Of a stretch of 50,246 nt of DNA, positions 32,341 to 42,167 are shown one piece after another. Within the stretch, counting starts at the first letter, position 1, and each line of letters opens with the position of its first letter. The stretch is from Clostridiales bacterium (lineage in GTDB: Bacteria > Bacillota > Clostridia > Peptostreptococcales > Acidaminobacteraceae). The position numbers were made by a program, and so were the translations under genes. The notes beneath the pieces are model-generated. The model saw only the letters and a list, made by a program, of their open reading frames with translations. It made no database searches and was not told the DNA's origin. The stretch is from positions 1 through 50,246 of the forward strand of contig JASUSA010000018.1 in assembly GCA_030446305.1 (NCBI GenBank). The letters run 5' to 3'.

Positions 32341-34047
32341 CTATACACTTGTTTCATTTGCGCTATTTTCTATTAAATAACGCTTTGCTTCAGCAGCCTT
32401 CATTGGTCTCGCATAATAGAAGCCCTGCAAGTAGTCTGTTTGCAGTTCCGCGACTTGATCGCACATAACAGCTGTTTCAATGCCTTCGCTTATTACCATT
32501 AACCCCTTCGAGTGACATAAGTACATTAATGCACCCATAAAAATTTTAATTTCTGAATCGAGAACCATCTTATGGATAATGGCTTTGTCAATTTTAATAA
32601 AGTCAAATGGAATATTGAGAATTGAAGCGAGGGAAGAATAACCGGAGCCAAAGTCATCAAGTGCGATTTTAATGCCTAATGCCCTAAACCGCTTAATCAC
32701 TTCTATCGTCCTCGCCGTCATGTCAAGGGCAACCGATTCCGTTATCTCAAAAATAATGTGATCGCCAGACAGCGAATATTTCGAAAGCGCCTCAAGGACA
32801 TAATGATAAAAACTTGAATCAAAGAGCTGTATGGCGGAGATATTAATTGAGATGGGTATATTGATATCTGTATTGTCAAGCATTTCTCTAATCGTCTGAC
32901 AAACACTGTCAATGGCAAATTCACCTAGTTTAATAATGGTACGCGTCTTTTCAGCGACTGGAATAAATTCATCGGGCGCGATCATGCCGTATTGCGCATT
33001 CTCCCATCGCATTAGCGATTCCATCATGGCCACCCGTTCACTTCCAAGTGAGACAATCGGCTGATAGGTCATATAGAACTCATTATACTGCAGTGCATTT
33101 AAAATACCCGTCTCCATAAAAAGAACACGTTTTGTATGCTGCCTAATCTCTTCGTTATAATTAATACAATAGTCGTAACCGCGTTTTTTGCCATAAAGCA
33201 TGGCCCATTTCGCCTCATCCAGCATTCGGAGAGACCCTTCTGTGGTTTCATGCAACTCTGAATATTTAGCGCGTCCGATATTGATGTCAATTTCCATGCC
33301 TGTGCCGAGGTCATAGAGTGCCAATCGGAACTGTTCTTTCACCAATCCCAATTGACTCTTGAGTTTTGCATCTTCGACAACCGCCGGCAACAGTATGGCA
33401 AACTCATCTGCATCAACGCGAAAAACATTGCCAATTTCACTAAAGTAAACTTTTAAAATACTTGCAAATGCCCTGAGCACCTCATTGGCACGCTCATAGC
33501 CATAGGTGTCGTTTATGGTTCTAAATTTCGATAAATTTAAATAGAGCATTTGATCGTGCTTTTCATAGATTAATTGCTTTACAAGCATGGCTCGGTTGTA
33601 TAGACCCGTTAACTGATCGTGATACGCCAAATGATAAATTTGTGCCTCGGCATTTTTCCGATTTGTTATATTTGAATGCGATCCGACCATGTATTGAAAT
33701 TTCCCCTGCCGGTCAAATTTCGCAACGCCTTTTGCTTCTATCCAAACAAAATCGCCGCGCCGATTTCGGACACGGTATTCACTGACAAAATTTTCAATAC
33801 CGTTAAGCGTCTGATTTGAGACATTATTCGAAAAGCTGGCGCGGTCATCAGGATGAATCAATGCCTGCCACTCTTTTAAAGTTGAGGCATTGATATTCAC
33901 TTCAAAGTCTTTATAAAAATTATGATTGAAAAACTTAACAGAACCATCTGGCTGCATATCCCAAAGCCCCTCTTTCGAAGCATCAAAAAGCATTTCCAAA
34001 TGTCTCAGTTCCAATTTTGTAAATGGATTATTTCGCACCGTCATCAA
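32341..34047 (-). CDS. PAS-GGDEF-EAL protein with degenerate GGDEF
   Basis: A 568-residue cytosolic protein. A PAS_3-type domain (about 12-130, with LIHPDDRASF) is followed by a GGDEF domain (135-300) whose motif reads VDADEF instead of GGDEF, so it is probably not a cyclase. The EAL domain (315-560) has ESL in place of EAL, but the other catalytic groups are in place: INISAIQL, ITES, LDDFGSGYSSL, FIKIDK, SEGIET and LQGFYYARPM. The likely role is a cyclic-di-GMP phosphodiesterase, perhaps activated by GTP bound to the inactive GGDEF domain. It is a single gene with its own terminator. Confidence 0.9.
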   Translation of the reverse strand: MMTVRNNPFTKLELRHLEMLFDASKEGLWDMQPDGSVKFFNHNFYKDFEVNINASTLKEWQALIHPDDRASFSNNVSNQTLNGIENFVSEYRVRNRRGDFVWIEAKGVAKFDRQGKFQYMVGSHSNITNRKNAEAQIYHLAYHDQLTGLYNRAMLVKQLIYEKHDQMLYLNLSKFRTINDTYGYERANEVLRAFASILKVYFSEIGNVFRVDADEFAILLPAVVEDAKLKSQLGLVKEQFRLALYDLGTGMEIDINIGRAKYSELHETTEGSLRMLDEAKWAMLYGKKRGYDYCINYNEEIRQHTKRVLFMETGILNALQYNEFYMTYQPIVSLGSERVAMMESLMRWENAQYGMIAPDEFIPVAEKTRTIIKLGEFAIDSVCQTIREMLDNTDINIPISINISAIQLFDSSFYHYVLEALSKYSLSGDHIIFEITESVALDMTARTIEVIKRFRALGIKIALDDFGSGYSSLASILNIPFDFIKIDKAIIHKMVLDSEIKIFMGALMYLCHSKGLMVISEGIETAVMCDQVAELQTDYLQGFYYARPMKAAEAKRYLIENSANETSV

Positions 34048-34101
34048 CTTCCTTTATTGAGGAAACTTTCACATTAAAAAGGTTACAAATCCATTATAGA
34101 T

Positions 34102-35376
34102 TCAATTGTTTAAAGGGTCAAGCGATGTATTTTTCCCCTGTTTGGATGTTTTCTCAATGAGGCCGAGTTTCGTTGCCACAACCTTTGTCGTCGTCGCCTG
34201 AAACAGTAGTGTCAGTAAAATCGTCATAAAGACAACAGCCGAAACAATACTTGCATTCGGAATTTTTTCACTGACAATTACCCCTGTCAACGCAGCGGGA
34301 ATGACACCTGTTTCACGCACCCACATCATAAATAAAATTTCATTTTTCTGCCATCCCATGCGCCTGTCCAGTTTTGTACAAATAAGCACCGTCAATGGTC
34401 TTGCCACGAAAATTAAAACGGCCACGATGACGAGCGCCTCTTTCCAGTACATTTGAAGCGCACTGAAATCGACATGAATACCCAGTAAAATAAAAATTGA
34501 AATTTTCATAATTGTCGTAACCGTTTCACGCACATGTTTTTGAATTTCAAAGTCTACCGTTGGAACCCAAAGTTTAAACTGTTTCTTATTCCCGCAGATT
34601 AAACCTGTTACAAAGGCCGACATATAACCGCTGCCGCCCAGAACCTCTGCAAGTGAATATGAGATCAGCACGGCCAGAATAGAAACGACAGGTGCAAATT
34701 CTGTAAACAAGCCGTATTTTCCTTCCGATACGGAAAATGAAAACAGCAGACCGACAACCGCACCGCTGAGGACACCGAATAAAATCATTCGCACCAGCGA
34801 TTCCAGATTGAGCATCAGTGAAAATTGTCCCGACTGTATAATCGCAATAATAGAGAGCACCAGAATAGCCCCCGCAGCATCATTAAACGCAGATTCGCTA
34901 ATGACCGTTTGCTTCACGCGATCCACAATGCTGATCTTCTGAAAAATTGGCACCAGCGCCGCCGGGTCAGTCGATGCGATAACCGCACCAATCAAAAGGC
35001 CGTAAATTGGTTCAATATGAAAAACAAATGTCGAAACAGCCCCAACGATAACTGCCGATAAAAAAACGCCCGCTGTTGCCAGCAAGGCAACGGTGATTTT
35101 TACCTTGTTAAGCACTTTAAGCTTAATTTCGCGCCCACCGTCATAGAGAATAAACGCCGAACCGAATGTTAAAATAAACTGATTCGCCGCAGACGTCGTC
35201 TCAAGGTTCGCGATATTTAAAACAGCAGGTCCAATAATGACCCCTGCCAATAAGTAAACGACAATATCCGGCACTTGTAGCCACTTGCTGATTTTCGCCG
35301 CCATAACACCCAAAAATAAAATTAGCGCCGGCAGCGCTAAAATAGTTGCATCCAAATTCCCAGCATTTCCTTGCAT
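34102..35376 (-). CDS. CPA1-type (NhaP/CvrA-like) cation:proton antiporter
   Basis: A membrane protein of about 424 residues with twelve or so helices. Typical motifs are VPDIVVYLLAGVIIGP near residue 35, GSAFILYDGGREI near 70, and the pair ASTDPAALVPIF and SESAFNDAAGAI around 135-165, whose Asp residues carry the ions. It exchanges Na+ or K+ for protons. There is no long C-terminal cytosolic domain. I place the start at the ATG at 35376, which has AAAGGTG eight bases away; an in-frame GTG six codons upstream overlaps that site. Its neighbours are the zur gene upstream and the PAS-GGDEF-EAL gene upstream of nothing shared, so it is probably transcribed alone. Confidence 0.87.
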   Translation of the reverse strand: MQGNAGNLDATILALPALILFLGVMAAKISKWLQVPDIVVYLLAGVIIGPAVLNIANLETTSAANQFILTFGSAFILYDGGREIKLKVLNKVKITVALLATAGVFLSAVIVGAVSTFVFHIEPIYGLLIGAVIASTDPAALVPIFQKISIVDRVKQTVISESAFNDAAGAILVLSIIAIIQSGQFSLMLNLESLVRMILFGVLSGAVVGLLFSFSVSEGKYGLFTEFAPVVSILAVLISYSLAEVLGGSGYMSAFVTGLICGNKKQFKLWVPTVDFEIQKHVRETVTTIMKISIFILLGIHVDFSALQMYWKEALVIVAVLIFVARPLTVLICTKLDRRMGWQKNEILFMMWVRETGVIPAALTGVIVSEKIPNASIVSAVVFMTILLTLLFQATTTKVVATKLGLIEKTSKQGKNTSLDPLNN

Positions 35377-35531
35377 AATACCCACACCTTTCACATAAAT
35401 TCAAAACTCAGTATACGCCGATTAAAATAATTTACAAGGTGTGAAACGGCGAATTATGTTAAAATTTAATGAACAAACTGTGAATATTATGCAATTTTAA
35501 GTTTTGTGGCATGCATTTTGCTAAATGAAAT

Positions 35532-35963
35532 TTATGAAGGCTGTTTTCCGTGCTTCGCTTGGCAATTTGGACAAATACCCGTGATTTCGAGTTTGTGCTC
35601 AAGAATTTGATAGTGACTCGACTTACTTAATTCTTCAACATAATGCGCTAGCGGGCAACCTGAAATAGCCACAATAGAATGGCACTCCGCACAAATCAAA
35701 TGATGTTTGTGTTCTTGTCTGTTTAATTCATAAATAGCCGTCACAGACTGTCCGAGTGTTGTTTTAATGACAATATTTTTTTCGACAAAGCTCTCGAGAA
35801 TACGATAGACTGTTGAAAGATTAATGGATTCAGACAGCAGTTCTTTGTAAATCTGCTCCGCATTAATTGGCGCATCCGCCTCTTCAAGGACAGCGTAAAC
35901 GCATTCACGCTGTTTCGTACGTTTCAAACCGCTTCGTTGCATCGCCTGCTGAAAACTACCCAT
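35532..35963 (-). CDS. zur: Fur-family metal regulator, probably Zur
   Basis: A 143-residue metal-dependent repressor. The N-terminal winged helix includes NLSTVYRILESF (residues 48-59). The metal-rich centre is HKHH at 85-88, and the two structural-zinc pairs are CAEC at 91-94 and CPNC at 131-134. Its place as the last gene of the znu operon, one base after znuB, argues for zinc sensing (Zur) rather than iron (Fur) or peroxide (PerR). It would repress its own operon through the box upstream of znuA. Confidence 0.85.
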   Translation of the reverse strand: MGSFQQAMQRSGLKRTKQRECVYAVLEEADAPINAEQIYKELLSESINLSTVYRILESFVEKNIVIKTTLGQSVTAIYELNRQEHKHHLICAECHSIVAISGCPLAHYVEELSKSSHYQILEHKLEITGICPNCQAKHGKQPS

Positions 35964-35964
35964 G

Positions 35965-36780
35965 TCATCGCCTCCATTTCCTGATTAAAAAGAATACGCC
36001 AAATAACAATGCATTGATCATCACAATTGTGGCACCAGACGGCAAATTAAAGACATATGATCCGATAACGCCTAAAACGACGGCGATGACAGAGACAAAT
36101 GCCGACAGAAAGATCGTTTCTTTAAAACTTCTCGCCACTTGAAGCGCCGTAACTGTTGGAAAAATAATCATGCTGGAGATCAGCATCGTTCCGACAACCC
36201 GGATGCCAAGCGATATTGTAATTGCCGTCAATGCAGAAATCAAATAGTTCATGCGCTTCGTCTTAATGCCAATCACTCTGGAAAAAGCCTCATCTTGAGT
36301 AATCGCAAACAAATCATGGTAAAAGAAAATCACTGTCCCAATGACCACTGCCGCCAAAAAAACGGACAGATAGACTTCAGAATTTCTGATGACGAGAATA
36401 CTCCCGAAAAGGTAACTAAAAAGATCAATGTTAAACCCTGTGGACACAGATGAAATCAGAACGCCCACAGCGACAGAAAATGATGAAACAAGCCCTATTG
36501 CCGCATCGCCGTGCACTCGCGCAGCATCATTGAGCTTCAAAATAAAAAATGATGCCACCATAACGACGGGAATCGATATAAACAGCGGTGACTGATTCAG
36601 CAAAAGCGCCACGGCTACCGTTGCAAAACTCACATGTGCCAGACCATCACCGATCATCGACATTTTTCGGAGCACCAGAAAGATGCCTAAAACCGCACTT
36701 GACAGTGCAATGAGTACGCCCACAAGCAATGCCTTCTGCATAAATTCATATTGAAATACTTCGCCTATTAATGCCATCAT
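35965..36780 (-). CDS. znuB: zinc ABC transporter permease
   Basis: A 271-residue inner-membrane permease of the ABC-3 family with about eight helices, forming the channel for zinc (or manganese) import with ZnuC and ZnuA. Conserved features are GLAHVSFATVAVALL near residue 45 and the loop around RRVIGIKTKRMNY near 168, the ATPase contact (here SRVIGIKTKRMNY). The gene overlaps znuC by four bases and precedes zur by one base, so translation is coupled. Confidence 0.9.
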   Translation of the reverse strand: MMALIGEVFQYEFMQKALLVGVLIALSSAVLGIFLVLRKMSMIGDGLAHVSFATVAVALLLNQSPLFISIPVVMVASFFILKLNDAARVHGDAAIGLVSSFSVAVGVLISSVSTGFNIDLFSYLFGSILVIRNSEVYLSVFLAAVVIGTVIFFYHDLFAITQDEAFSRVIGIKTKRMNYLISALTAITISLGIRVVGTMLISSMIIFPTVTALQVARSFKETIFLSAFVSVIAVVLGVIGSYVFNLPSGATIVMINALLFGVFFLIRKWRR

Positions 36781-37439
36781 ATCGCTTCGCCGCTCCTTTG
36801 CATTGTCACCGTGTTACGCTCAATCACCATTGTCGTCTTTGCATGTTCCTCAATGGCGTGCATATCGTGTGAAATGAGTATAATCGCCGTTTCATCTGTC
36901 TGATGAAATTCTTCAATCAGCCTGAAGAAATCGGAGCGTATTTTAGGATCTAATGCACTGGTTGGCTCATCCAGTATTAAAAGCTGCGGTTTGTTGACAA
37001 GTGCCCTTGCCAAATAAACGCGCTGTTGCTGTCCACCTGAAAGGTCGCCGATACGCCTATTTTTAAACGAGCCTATATCAAGCCGTTCAAGCATTTCATC
37101 AATGCGCTTATGGTCATCCATCGTAATGCGCTTCGGATATCGTTTTTCACCCAAAAGGCCGATGCCTACGATTTCACTGACTTTTGCAGGAAACAGATGG
37201 TCATTGCTCAAAATTACCTGAGGCAGGTAACCTATTTTAACCTGTCCTTCGTAGGCGATTGACCCTCTTGTCACCGGCATCAACCCCAATAACGCTTTAA
37301 TCAGCGTTGTCTTTCCAGCGCCGTTTGGCCCGACGACCCCGATGTAATCATTGGAGCACACCTTAAAATTGACATGCTCCAAAATGACATTTTTACCATA
37401 ATTAATTTGAACATCTTTCAGTTCAATGAGTTTACTCAT
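36777..37439 (-). CDS. znuC: zinc ABC transporter ATPase
   Basis: A 220-residue ATP-binding subunit. Walker A GPNGAGKTTL (about 37-46), the signature LSGGQQQRV near 132 and Walker B LLILDEPTSALD near 153 are intact, followed by the switch His in ILISHDMH. It powers zinc uptake together with the ZnuB permease. The start overlaps the end of znuA by eight bases and its own end overlaps znuB by four, which indicates a tight operon. Confidence 0.93.
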   Translation of the reverse strand: MSKLIELKDVQINYGKNVILEHVNFKVCSNDYIGVVGPNGAGKTTLIKALLGLMPVTRGSIAYEGQVKIGYLPQVILSNDHLFPAKVSEIVGIGLLGEKRYPKRITMDDHKRIDEMLERLDIGSFKNRRIGDLSGGQQQRVYLARALVNKPQLLILDEPTSALDPKIRSDFFRLIEEFHQTDETAIILISHDMHAIEEHAKTTMVIERNTVTMQRSGEAI

Positions 37440-38481
37440 TCGCTAACCCTACCTTGAGCCTTTCTAAATTATCATACATAATGCTGATATAAGTAACACC
37501 TGCATCTAGCTCTTCTTTCGTAACATTGTGAGCGCCGTGCAGTAACAGCATCTTGGCACCCGTTTCTTCAGAGATGACCTCTGCTACTTTGGGTGAAATC
37601 AATTCTTCATAATAAATAGCCTTTGTATGCGTTGCTTCAATTGCATCGATTAGAGAGGCAATACGCTGCGGCGTCGGCTCCGCGTCAGGCGAAAAGCCAT
37701 TGTATGGCGATATATAGTCGAGACCATAGCGTTCGGCAAAATACGCAAATGCAAAATGGCCACCATAGATAATGGTCTTCTGAGGTGTCACATCAAAAAA
37801 AGCTTTCAAATCGTCATCAAGTTCCTTTAGCGATTCGATATAAGCAACCGCATTGGCCTCATAGGTCTCTGCATGATCAGGATCCACGCGTATGAGCTCA
37901 TCCTTAATATGCGTTGCCATTATAATCGCATTGGTTGGATCAAGCCAAAAATGGGGATCATATTCGCCGTGGTCGTGTTCTTCTTCGTCATGTTCATCTA
38001 CATCATGCTCATCGGCATCATGTTCATCTGCATCATGCTCATCTGCATCATGCTCATCTGCATCATGTTCATCGGCATCATGTTCATCGGCATCATGTTC
38101 ATCGCTGCTTTTCAGCAGTGTAATGCCTTCGCTTAAATCAACGACATCCAGTTTATCGCCTTCAATTGTCGCAGCAATATCTGCAACCCAAGGCTCCATG
38201 CTCTCTCCAGTATATAGCAATAAATCGGCATTGCCAATATCGACAATATCCTTCGGTGTCGGCTCAAAACTGTGTGCCTCAACACCCGGCGGCAACAAAA
38301 GCTTCACATCAACGTATTCGCCGCCAATCGCTCTTGTAAAATCGTATTGCGGAAAAAGTGTTGCTACAACTGTTATTTTATCATTTTCTATTTGATTATC
38401 TTGTGCAACTTCCGCCGTTTTGGCCGTGCAGCCTCCAAGAACTAAAATTGACAACAAAATCAATAATACCTTCCGTTTCAT
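37432..38481 (-). CDS. znuA: zinc-binding lipoprotein with repetitive His/Asp loop
   Basis: A 349-residue solute-binding lipoprotein of cluster A-I. The lipobox LGGC puts the lipidated Cys at 18. Metal ligands of the family are visible: His70 in VEAHSFEP, His177 in DPHFWLDP and the His of GGHFAFAY near 245. Between residues 127 and 171 there is a loop of DEHDA-like five-residue repeats giving about ten His and many Asp, longer and more regular than usual, which may collect zinc outside the cell. The first gene of the znu operon, behind a Zur-type box; the ATG has AAAAGGAG. Confidence 0.94.
   Translation of the reverse strand: MKRKVLLILLSILVLGGCTAKTAEVAQDNQIENDKITVVATLFPQYDFTRAIGGEYVDVKLLLPPGVEAHSFEPTPKDIVDIGNADLLLYTGESMEPWVADIAATIEGDKLDVVDLSEGITLLKSSDEHDADEHDADEHDADEHDADEHDADEHDADEHDVDEHDEEEHDHGEYDPHFWLDPTNAIIMATHIKDELIRVDPDHAETYEANAVAYIESLKELDDDLKAFFDVTPQKTIIYGGHFAFAYFAERYGLDYISPYNGFSPDAEPTPQRIASLIDAIEATHTKAIYYEELISPKVAEVISEETGAKMLLLHGAHNVTKEELDAGVTYISIMYDNLERLKVGLANE
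37984..38103. repeat. 15-base tandem repeat inside znuA
   Basis: About eight head-to-tail 15-base units encode DEHDA (once DEHDV) at residues 127-166. The units differ only at a few third positions (catcatgctc versus catcatgttc, tctg versus tcgg). The repeat keeps the reading frame whatever the copy number. Confidence 0.9.
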
Positions 38482-38493
38482 ATCAATCTCCTT

Positions 38494-38526
38494 TTATGCA
38501 AATGCGAATTATTTGCATAAATTATA
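38494..38526 (-). promoter_or_regulatory. Zur-type operator and -10 element of the znu operon
   Basis: TTATGCAAAT, seven bases, ATTTGCATAA form a perfect ten-base inverted repeat (38494-38520). Inside it TGCGAAT-T-ATTTGCA has the 7-1-7 shape of Fur-family boxes. On the minus strand TATAAT (38526-38521) abuts it, so a bound repressor would cover the transcription start. The -35 is weak. Confidence 0.75.
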
Positions 38527-38727
38527 CCACATTTTGGAACTTCTACGCATCACATTTCTTTAAAATTCCGAAATAATTGTCAAATGACTTCCAATAACAG
38601 CATTTACCCCGTCTATTTCCAAACATTTACCCATTATTTTATACAGGGTATTGTAAACATTGTGTTAACTATTTGGTTTTAGCGGGTAAATAAAATAAAA
38701 ATGATCTTTTTAATTGGGGAGGCGCTT

Positions 38728-40464
38728 ATGATCAAACACTTAAGCATCACGAAAAAATTGATGTTACTTATCTTTCCACCTATGCTGGCACTGGTAGTAT
38801 TCTCCGCATTTGCCATATCTCAAATGCTTAGCATTAGTACAATGGCAGATCAGGCACTCTACGAAGAAGCATACCTTAGTACCGCAATGATTCTCAATGC
38901 AGACCGCGACTTATACCAAGCCGCAATTGCTGCAACAGAACTTATTCTCGACGATCGGTTGGACAGTACTCTTAAATCAGATCTCATCACATCCTATGAA
39001 GAAAATGCCGATCAGGCATACACCCGTGTCACAGATGCGCTAAACGGCTTGAAATCCAATGAAATGCTCTACACTCAGTTCAAACACAGTTCCGGCGCAA
39101 CACTGTCTGATTTGGAAAGTGTCTTTATTTCCGAATTTAACGCATGGTATGCGTCTTTCGACCCCAACACCATTACAGGCGATTTTAAGGCCAATAGCCT
39201 ACACTTTGAAAATGCACGTGAACAGATCAATATTATGACAGAAATTCTTGAAAGCTATGGCCAACGCGAGTCCGAAGCGCTTCTATCTTCATCAAAACAA
39301 ATGGCGTTTTCGGCAACGATCATTGTCATTGCCATCATCCTCATCGTTTCACTGATCATGTACCGAATTGTCAAAGTCCTCAGAACGTCTATTCTCAGCG
39401 TTACCGATAATTTAGAACAAATGGCAAACAAGAATCTTGCCGTCACAATTGACAACCACGTCATCGAATCAAGAGATGAACTCGGCACACTGGCACGATC
39501 AGGCGAAAAAATGATGCGGACACTTCGCGAAATTATTCATCAGCTCAAGTCCGGCATTGAAAACTTAAACAACACCTCTGAAACAATGCGAGCCAGTTCC
39601 AGCGAAATCAATATCGCCATGAACGAAGTTGCTGAAGCCATTATGGATATTGCCAAAAGCGCAACATCACAAGCACTTGAAACACAAAATGCCACTGACG
39701 ATGTCAATGGCCTTGGCGAAATGATCGTTGCCAATAGTGAAAATACCGTACAGATCTATGATCTCAGCAACAATATTGAGCAGATCACTCAAGATGGACT
39801 CAATTTGGTTAATCAGCTAATGGACGACACGAAAAAGAATGTCATCATGTTTGACGAAATATTTGATGTTATTACACAAACCAATAACAGTACATCAAAA
39901 ATTGGCGAAGCCAGTAAAATCATATCAGATATCTCTGAGCAAACCAATTTGCTCGCACTCAACGCAGCCATTGAAGCAGCACGTGCCGGCGAAGCTGGCA
40001 AAGGTTTTGCCGTGGTCGCAGATGAAATTCGAAAACTTGCCGAACAAACTTCCGATTCGACAGGCTTAATCGACAATATGCTGAACGAACTCATCAAAAA
40101 CGTTCAAAATGCTCAAACCAAGAGCGATACTGTTAAACACGCCATTGACAACCAGCGGAAAACCGTGGATAGTACAGAAGCGAAATATCATGAAATCGTG
40201 GATATTGTTTCCGAGATGAAAGTACGTATTACAACACTCAAGGATTACACTGATAATATGTCTCAAAGTCGTAACAATGTCACCAGTGCAATTGAAAGCC
40301 TGTCCGGAATCGCACAGGCAAATGCGGCAAGCACTGAAGAAACATCCGCTTCTACGGAACAAGTCCTTGCCACCGTAAATGAACTATCCTATGCCGCCGA
40401 TGACCTCAAGGCACTTGTAGAAACACTGAACAACCTCATAAAAGATTTTCAAGTAGATGGTTAA
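38728..40464 (+). CDS. methyl-accepting chemotaxis protein
   Basis: A 578-residue chemoreceptor. Helices at about 10-32 and 191-214 bracket an outer four-helix bundle domain. A HAMP unit follows (215-270), then the coiled signalling domain with [20 protein letters not shown] near 415 continuing into [16 protein letters not shown]. Many Gln/Glu pairs for methylation are visible, such as [13 protein letters not shown] near the end. No C-terminal CheR-binding pentapeptide. The start at 38728 follows TTGGGGAGG; an in-frame upstream ATG at 38701 overlaps the promoter area. It is a single gene with a strong terminator. Confidence 0.92.
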   Translation: MIKHLSITKKLMLLIFPPMLALVVFSAFAISQMLSISTMADQALYEEAYLSTAMILNADRDLYQAAIAATELILDDRLDSTLKSDLITSYEENADQAYTRVTDALNGLKSNEMLYTQFKHSSGATLSDLESVFISEFNAWYASFDPNTITGDFKANSLHFENAREQINIMTEILESYGQRESEALLSSSKQMAFSATIIVIAIILIVSLIMYRIVKVLRTSILSVTDNLEQMANKNLAVTIDNHVIESRDELGTLARSGEKMMRTLREIIHQLKSGIENLNNTSETMRASSSEINIAMNEVAEAIMDIAKSATSQALETQNATDDVNGLGEMIVANSENTVQIYDLSNNIEQITQDGLNLVNQLMDDTKKNVIMFDEIFDVITQTNNSTSKIGEASKIISDISEQTNLLALNAAIEAARAGEAGKGFAVVADEIRKLAEQTSDSTGLIDNMLNELIKNVQNAQTKSDTVKHAIDNQRKTVDSTEAKYHEIVDIVSEMKVRITTLKDYTDNMSQSRNNVTSAIESLSGIAQANAASTEETSASTEQVLATVNELSYAADDLKALVETLNNLIKDFQVDG

Positions 40465-40509
40465 ACGGACGTTCTCCCTCCCAGGCGCTGTTCTTCCATG
40501 ACAATATAA

Positions 40510-40557
40510 AAAATCCCGCATGAACCGAACTGTTTGTATGGATCATGTGGGATTTTT
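40510..40557. terminator. bidirectional terminator between the chemoreceptor and pirin genes
   Basis: AAAATCCCGCATGA (40510-40523) pairs with TCATGTGGGATTTTT (40543-40557), with one mismatch pair. T runs on both strands let it serve both convergent genes. Confidence 0.82.
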
Positions 40558-40659
40558 ATTTGAAAAAATTACATCATTTAATTTTGTATCATTTAAATTT
40601 CATGATGATCGCTATCGCTGTAATGTTTTTGAGAACCCTGTCCATTACAACCACAAATG

Positions 40660-41676
40660 TCATTCTTTGGGACGTTCTGACGTTCCGTCAGCATATTTGG
40701 CAATACGCCCTTCATTTCTTGGGTGCACCGGATCCGCTTTTTCCCATGGCCATCCGCCAAAACGCGTTTTCTGGTAATCTTCATACGCTTCTGTAATTTC
40801 AGCCCTTGTATTCATAACAAATGGCCCGTAGGCTGCCACTGGTTCCCCAATGGGGCGCCCTTGCAAAAGCAAACACTTTGCAGTTTGCGCGCCATTTTTA
40901 AGTGTCAACGCATCTGCTGTTAACATCATGCCCGTTTTAGCATTCACCGGCTCACCGTCAACAACAATCTGTTCACCTTGATAAAAGTAGAGCGTTCGTT
41001 CGACGCCGCTTGGCACTGCCGCCAGTGTCAGCGTCTCATTTGCTTTAATATCAATCAGCGCAATCACCACTTCAGCATCATCATCTGATGCAACCGAATC
41101 CGGCGCAGGACATTTTGTTTGATTTTCAAAAATCTCACCTGCGATGACTTTTACTTTTGCGACTTCTCGGTCGTTTTCTGCAATTGGCTGAAAAGGAACC
41201 GTTTCCGACCACAGCATTTTGTAGTAGGGCTTGACAAATTTCCGCGCCTTTGGTAAATTCAGCCATATTTGAAAGAGTTCGAGCGGATTGGGCGCCGTAT
41301 CGTGCAGACACGGAAACATTTCACAGTGCTGCATCCCTCGACCGGCAGTCATCCACTGGACATCACCGTCACCATAGCGCCCCGACGCACCAGATGAATC
41401 AAAGTGATCCACATAACCTTCTAATACAATGGTCACGGTCTCAAATCCCCTGTGAGGATGTGCCGGAAATCCCGGCACCGTGTAGCCGTGATACATTTTA
41501 AAATCATTGTTTAAGTCGAAATCATTTCCCATATTGCGGTCGCCTAGATTCGCCACCGGTCCCATCTGTGCATTGCCTGCAGGGTAGAGATCATGATGAT
41601 GTGCCAAAAAAAGAAAAGGATCTTGGGCTTCCCAGTGAAAAGATAACGAGAATTGTTTTTTAATTTTTGTTGCCAT
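40660..41676 (-). CDS. pirin-family bicupin protein
   Basis: A 338-residue cytosolic protein with the two-cupin plan of pirins. The N-terminal metal site reads FPAHPHRGFETVTIVLEG, and a second His plus Glu follow in GRGMQHCEMF. The C-terminal end, with FGGWPWEKADPVHP, is typical of bacterial pirins, some of which have quercetin dioxygenase activity and others of which bind pyruvate dehydrogenase E1. The start at 41676 follows GGAGGTGG; an upstream in-frame extension of 40 residues has no ribosome site and unusual composition. It is divergent from the serA T-box promoter. Confidence 0.9.
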   Translation of the reverse strand: MATKIKKQFSLSFHWEAQDPFLFLAHHHDLYPAGNAQMGPVANLGDRNMGNDFDLNNDFKMYHGYTVPGFPAHPHRGFETVTIVLEGYVDHFDSSGASGRYGDGDVQWMTAGRGMQHCEMFPCLHDTAPNPLELFQIWLNLPKARKFVKPYYKMLWSETVPFQPIAENDREVAKVKVIAGEIFENQTKCPAPDSVASDDDAEVVIALIDIKANETLTLAAVPSGVERTLYFYQGEQIVVDGEPVNAKTGMMLTADALTLKNGAQTAKCLLLQGRPIGEPVAAYGPFVMNTRAEITEAYEDYQKTRFGGWPWEKADPVHPRNEGRIAKYADGTSERPKE

Positions 41677-41761
41677 ACAGCCACCTCCTAGCCGCTTGAT
41701 ACCCAAATGACGCATGAAGATGCATCCAAAATTATTTTTAAAAGTTTTCTTGCATTTCATC

Positions 41762-41790
41762 TTGACATGCTGTTTTCGGTTATGTATACT
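41762..41790 (+). promoter_or_regulatory. consensus promoter of the serA operon
   Basis: TTGACA (41762-41767), 17 bases, TATACT (41785-41790): one base from perfect sigma-A consensus. Transcription should begin near 41797, giving a leader of about 370 bases before serA. Control must therefore lie mostly in the leader. Confidence 0.85.
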
Positions 41791-41834
41791 TACCATTAAT
41801 AACTTCTATGAATAAATTGTAACAAATAAAGCTA

Positions 41835-42066
41835 AACAGTTAAACGCGATGAGAAAGACTATAACGGGAATGCTTAACCGCTAGAGAGTCGTTATTTGGT
41901 GGAAGACGACGGAAGCACCTGTGAATCTACTTTCGAGCAGTCAAGAAAACTTGAACCGGGTGGTTTCGATAATGACCGAGAGATACATGGACCAAGTCCA
42001 TGAAAAAAGGTGGTACCGCGGGAATACGAGCTCGTCCTTTGCATTTTGCAGAGGACGGGCTTTTTT
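41835..42066 (+). promoter_or_regulatory. T-box leader, probable serine specifier
   Basis: A tRNA-sensing leader. AGAGAG (about 41883-41888) and GGTGGAAG (about 41898-41905) are the Stem I distal motifs. The specifier loop reads GTGAA-TCT-A (41921-41929), closed by GAAAG (41853) with CTTTC (41930), so TCT (Ser) is the likely codon. The T-box AAGGTGGTACCGCG is at 42007-42020. The terminator stem 42030-42043 with 42048-42060 is followed by six T. Uncharged tRNA would favour the antiterminator and switch on serA. This fills most of the 491-base gap 41677-42167. Confidence 0.88.
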
Positions 42067-42167
42067 AGTGTCTTTTTTGCACATGAAAGCATTAAACGTT
42101 ACTGAAATATTCCAAGAAGGGCGCGCGTCACCACCCATATAGAAAGTGTAAAAACAAGGAGGCAGGT

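Noticed and set aside
37892..38395. Long plus-strand open frame rich in Ser and Cys opposite znuA
   Set aside because: It is an artefact of the 15-base znuA repeat read on the other strand; no ribosome site, and znuA is a complete known gene.
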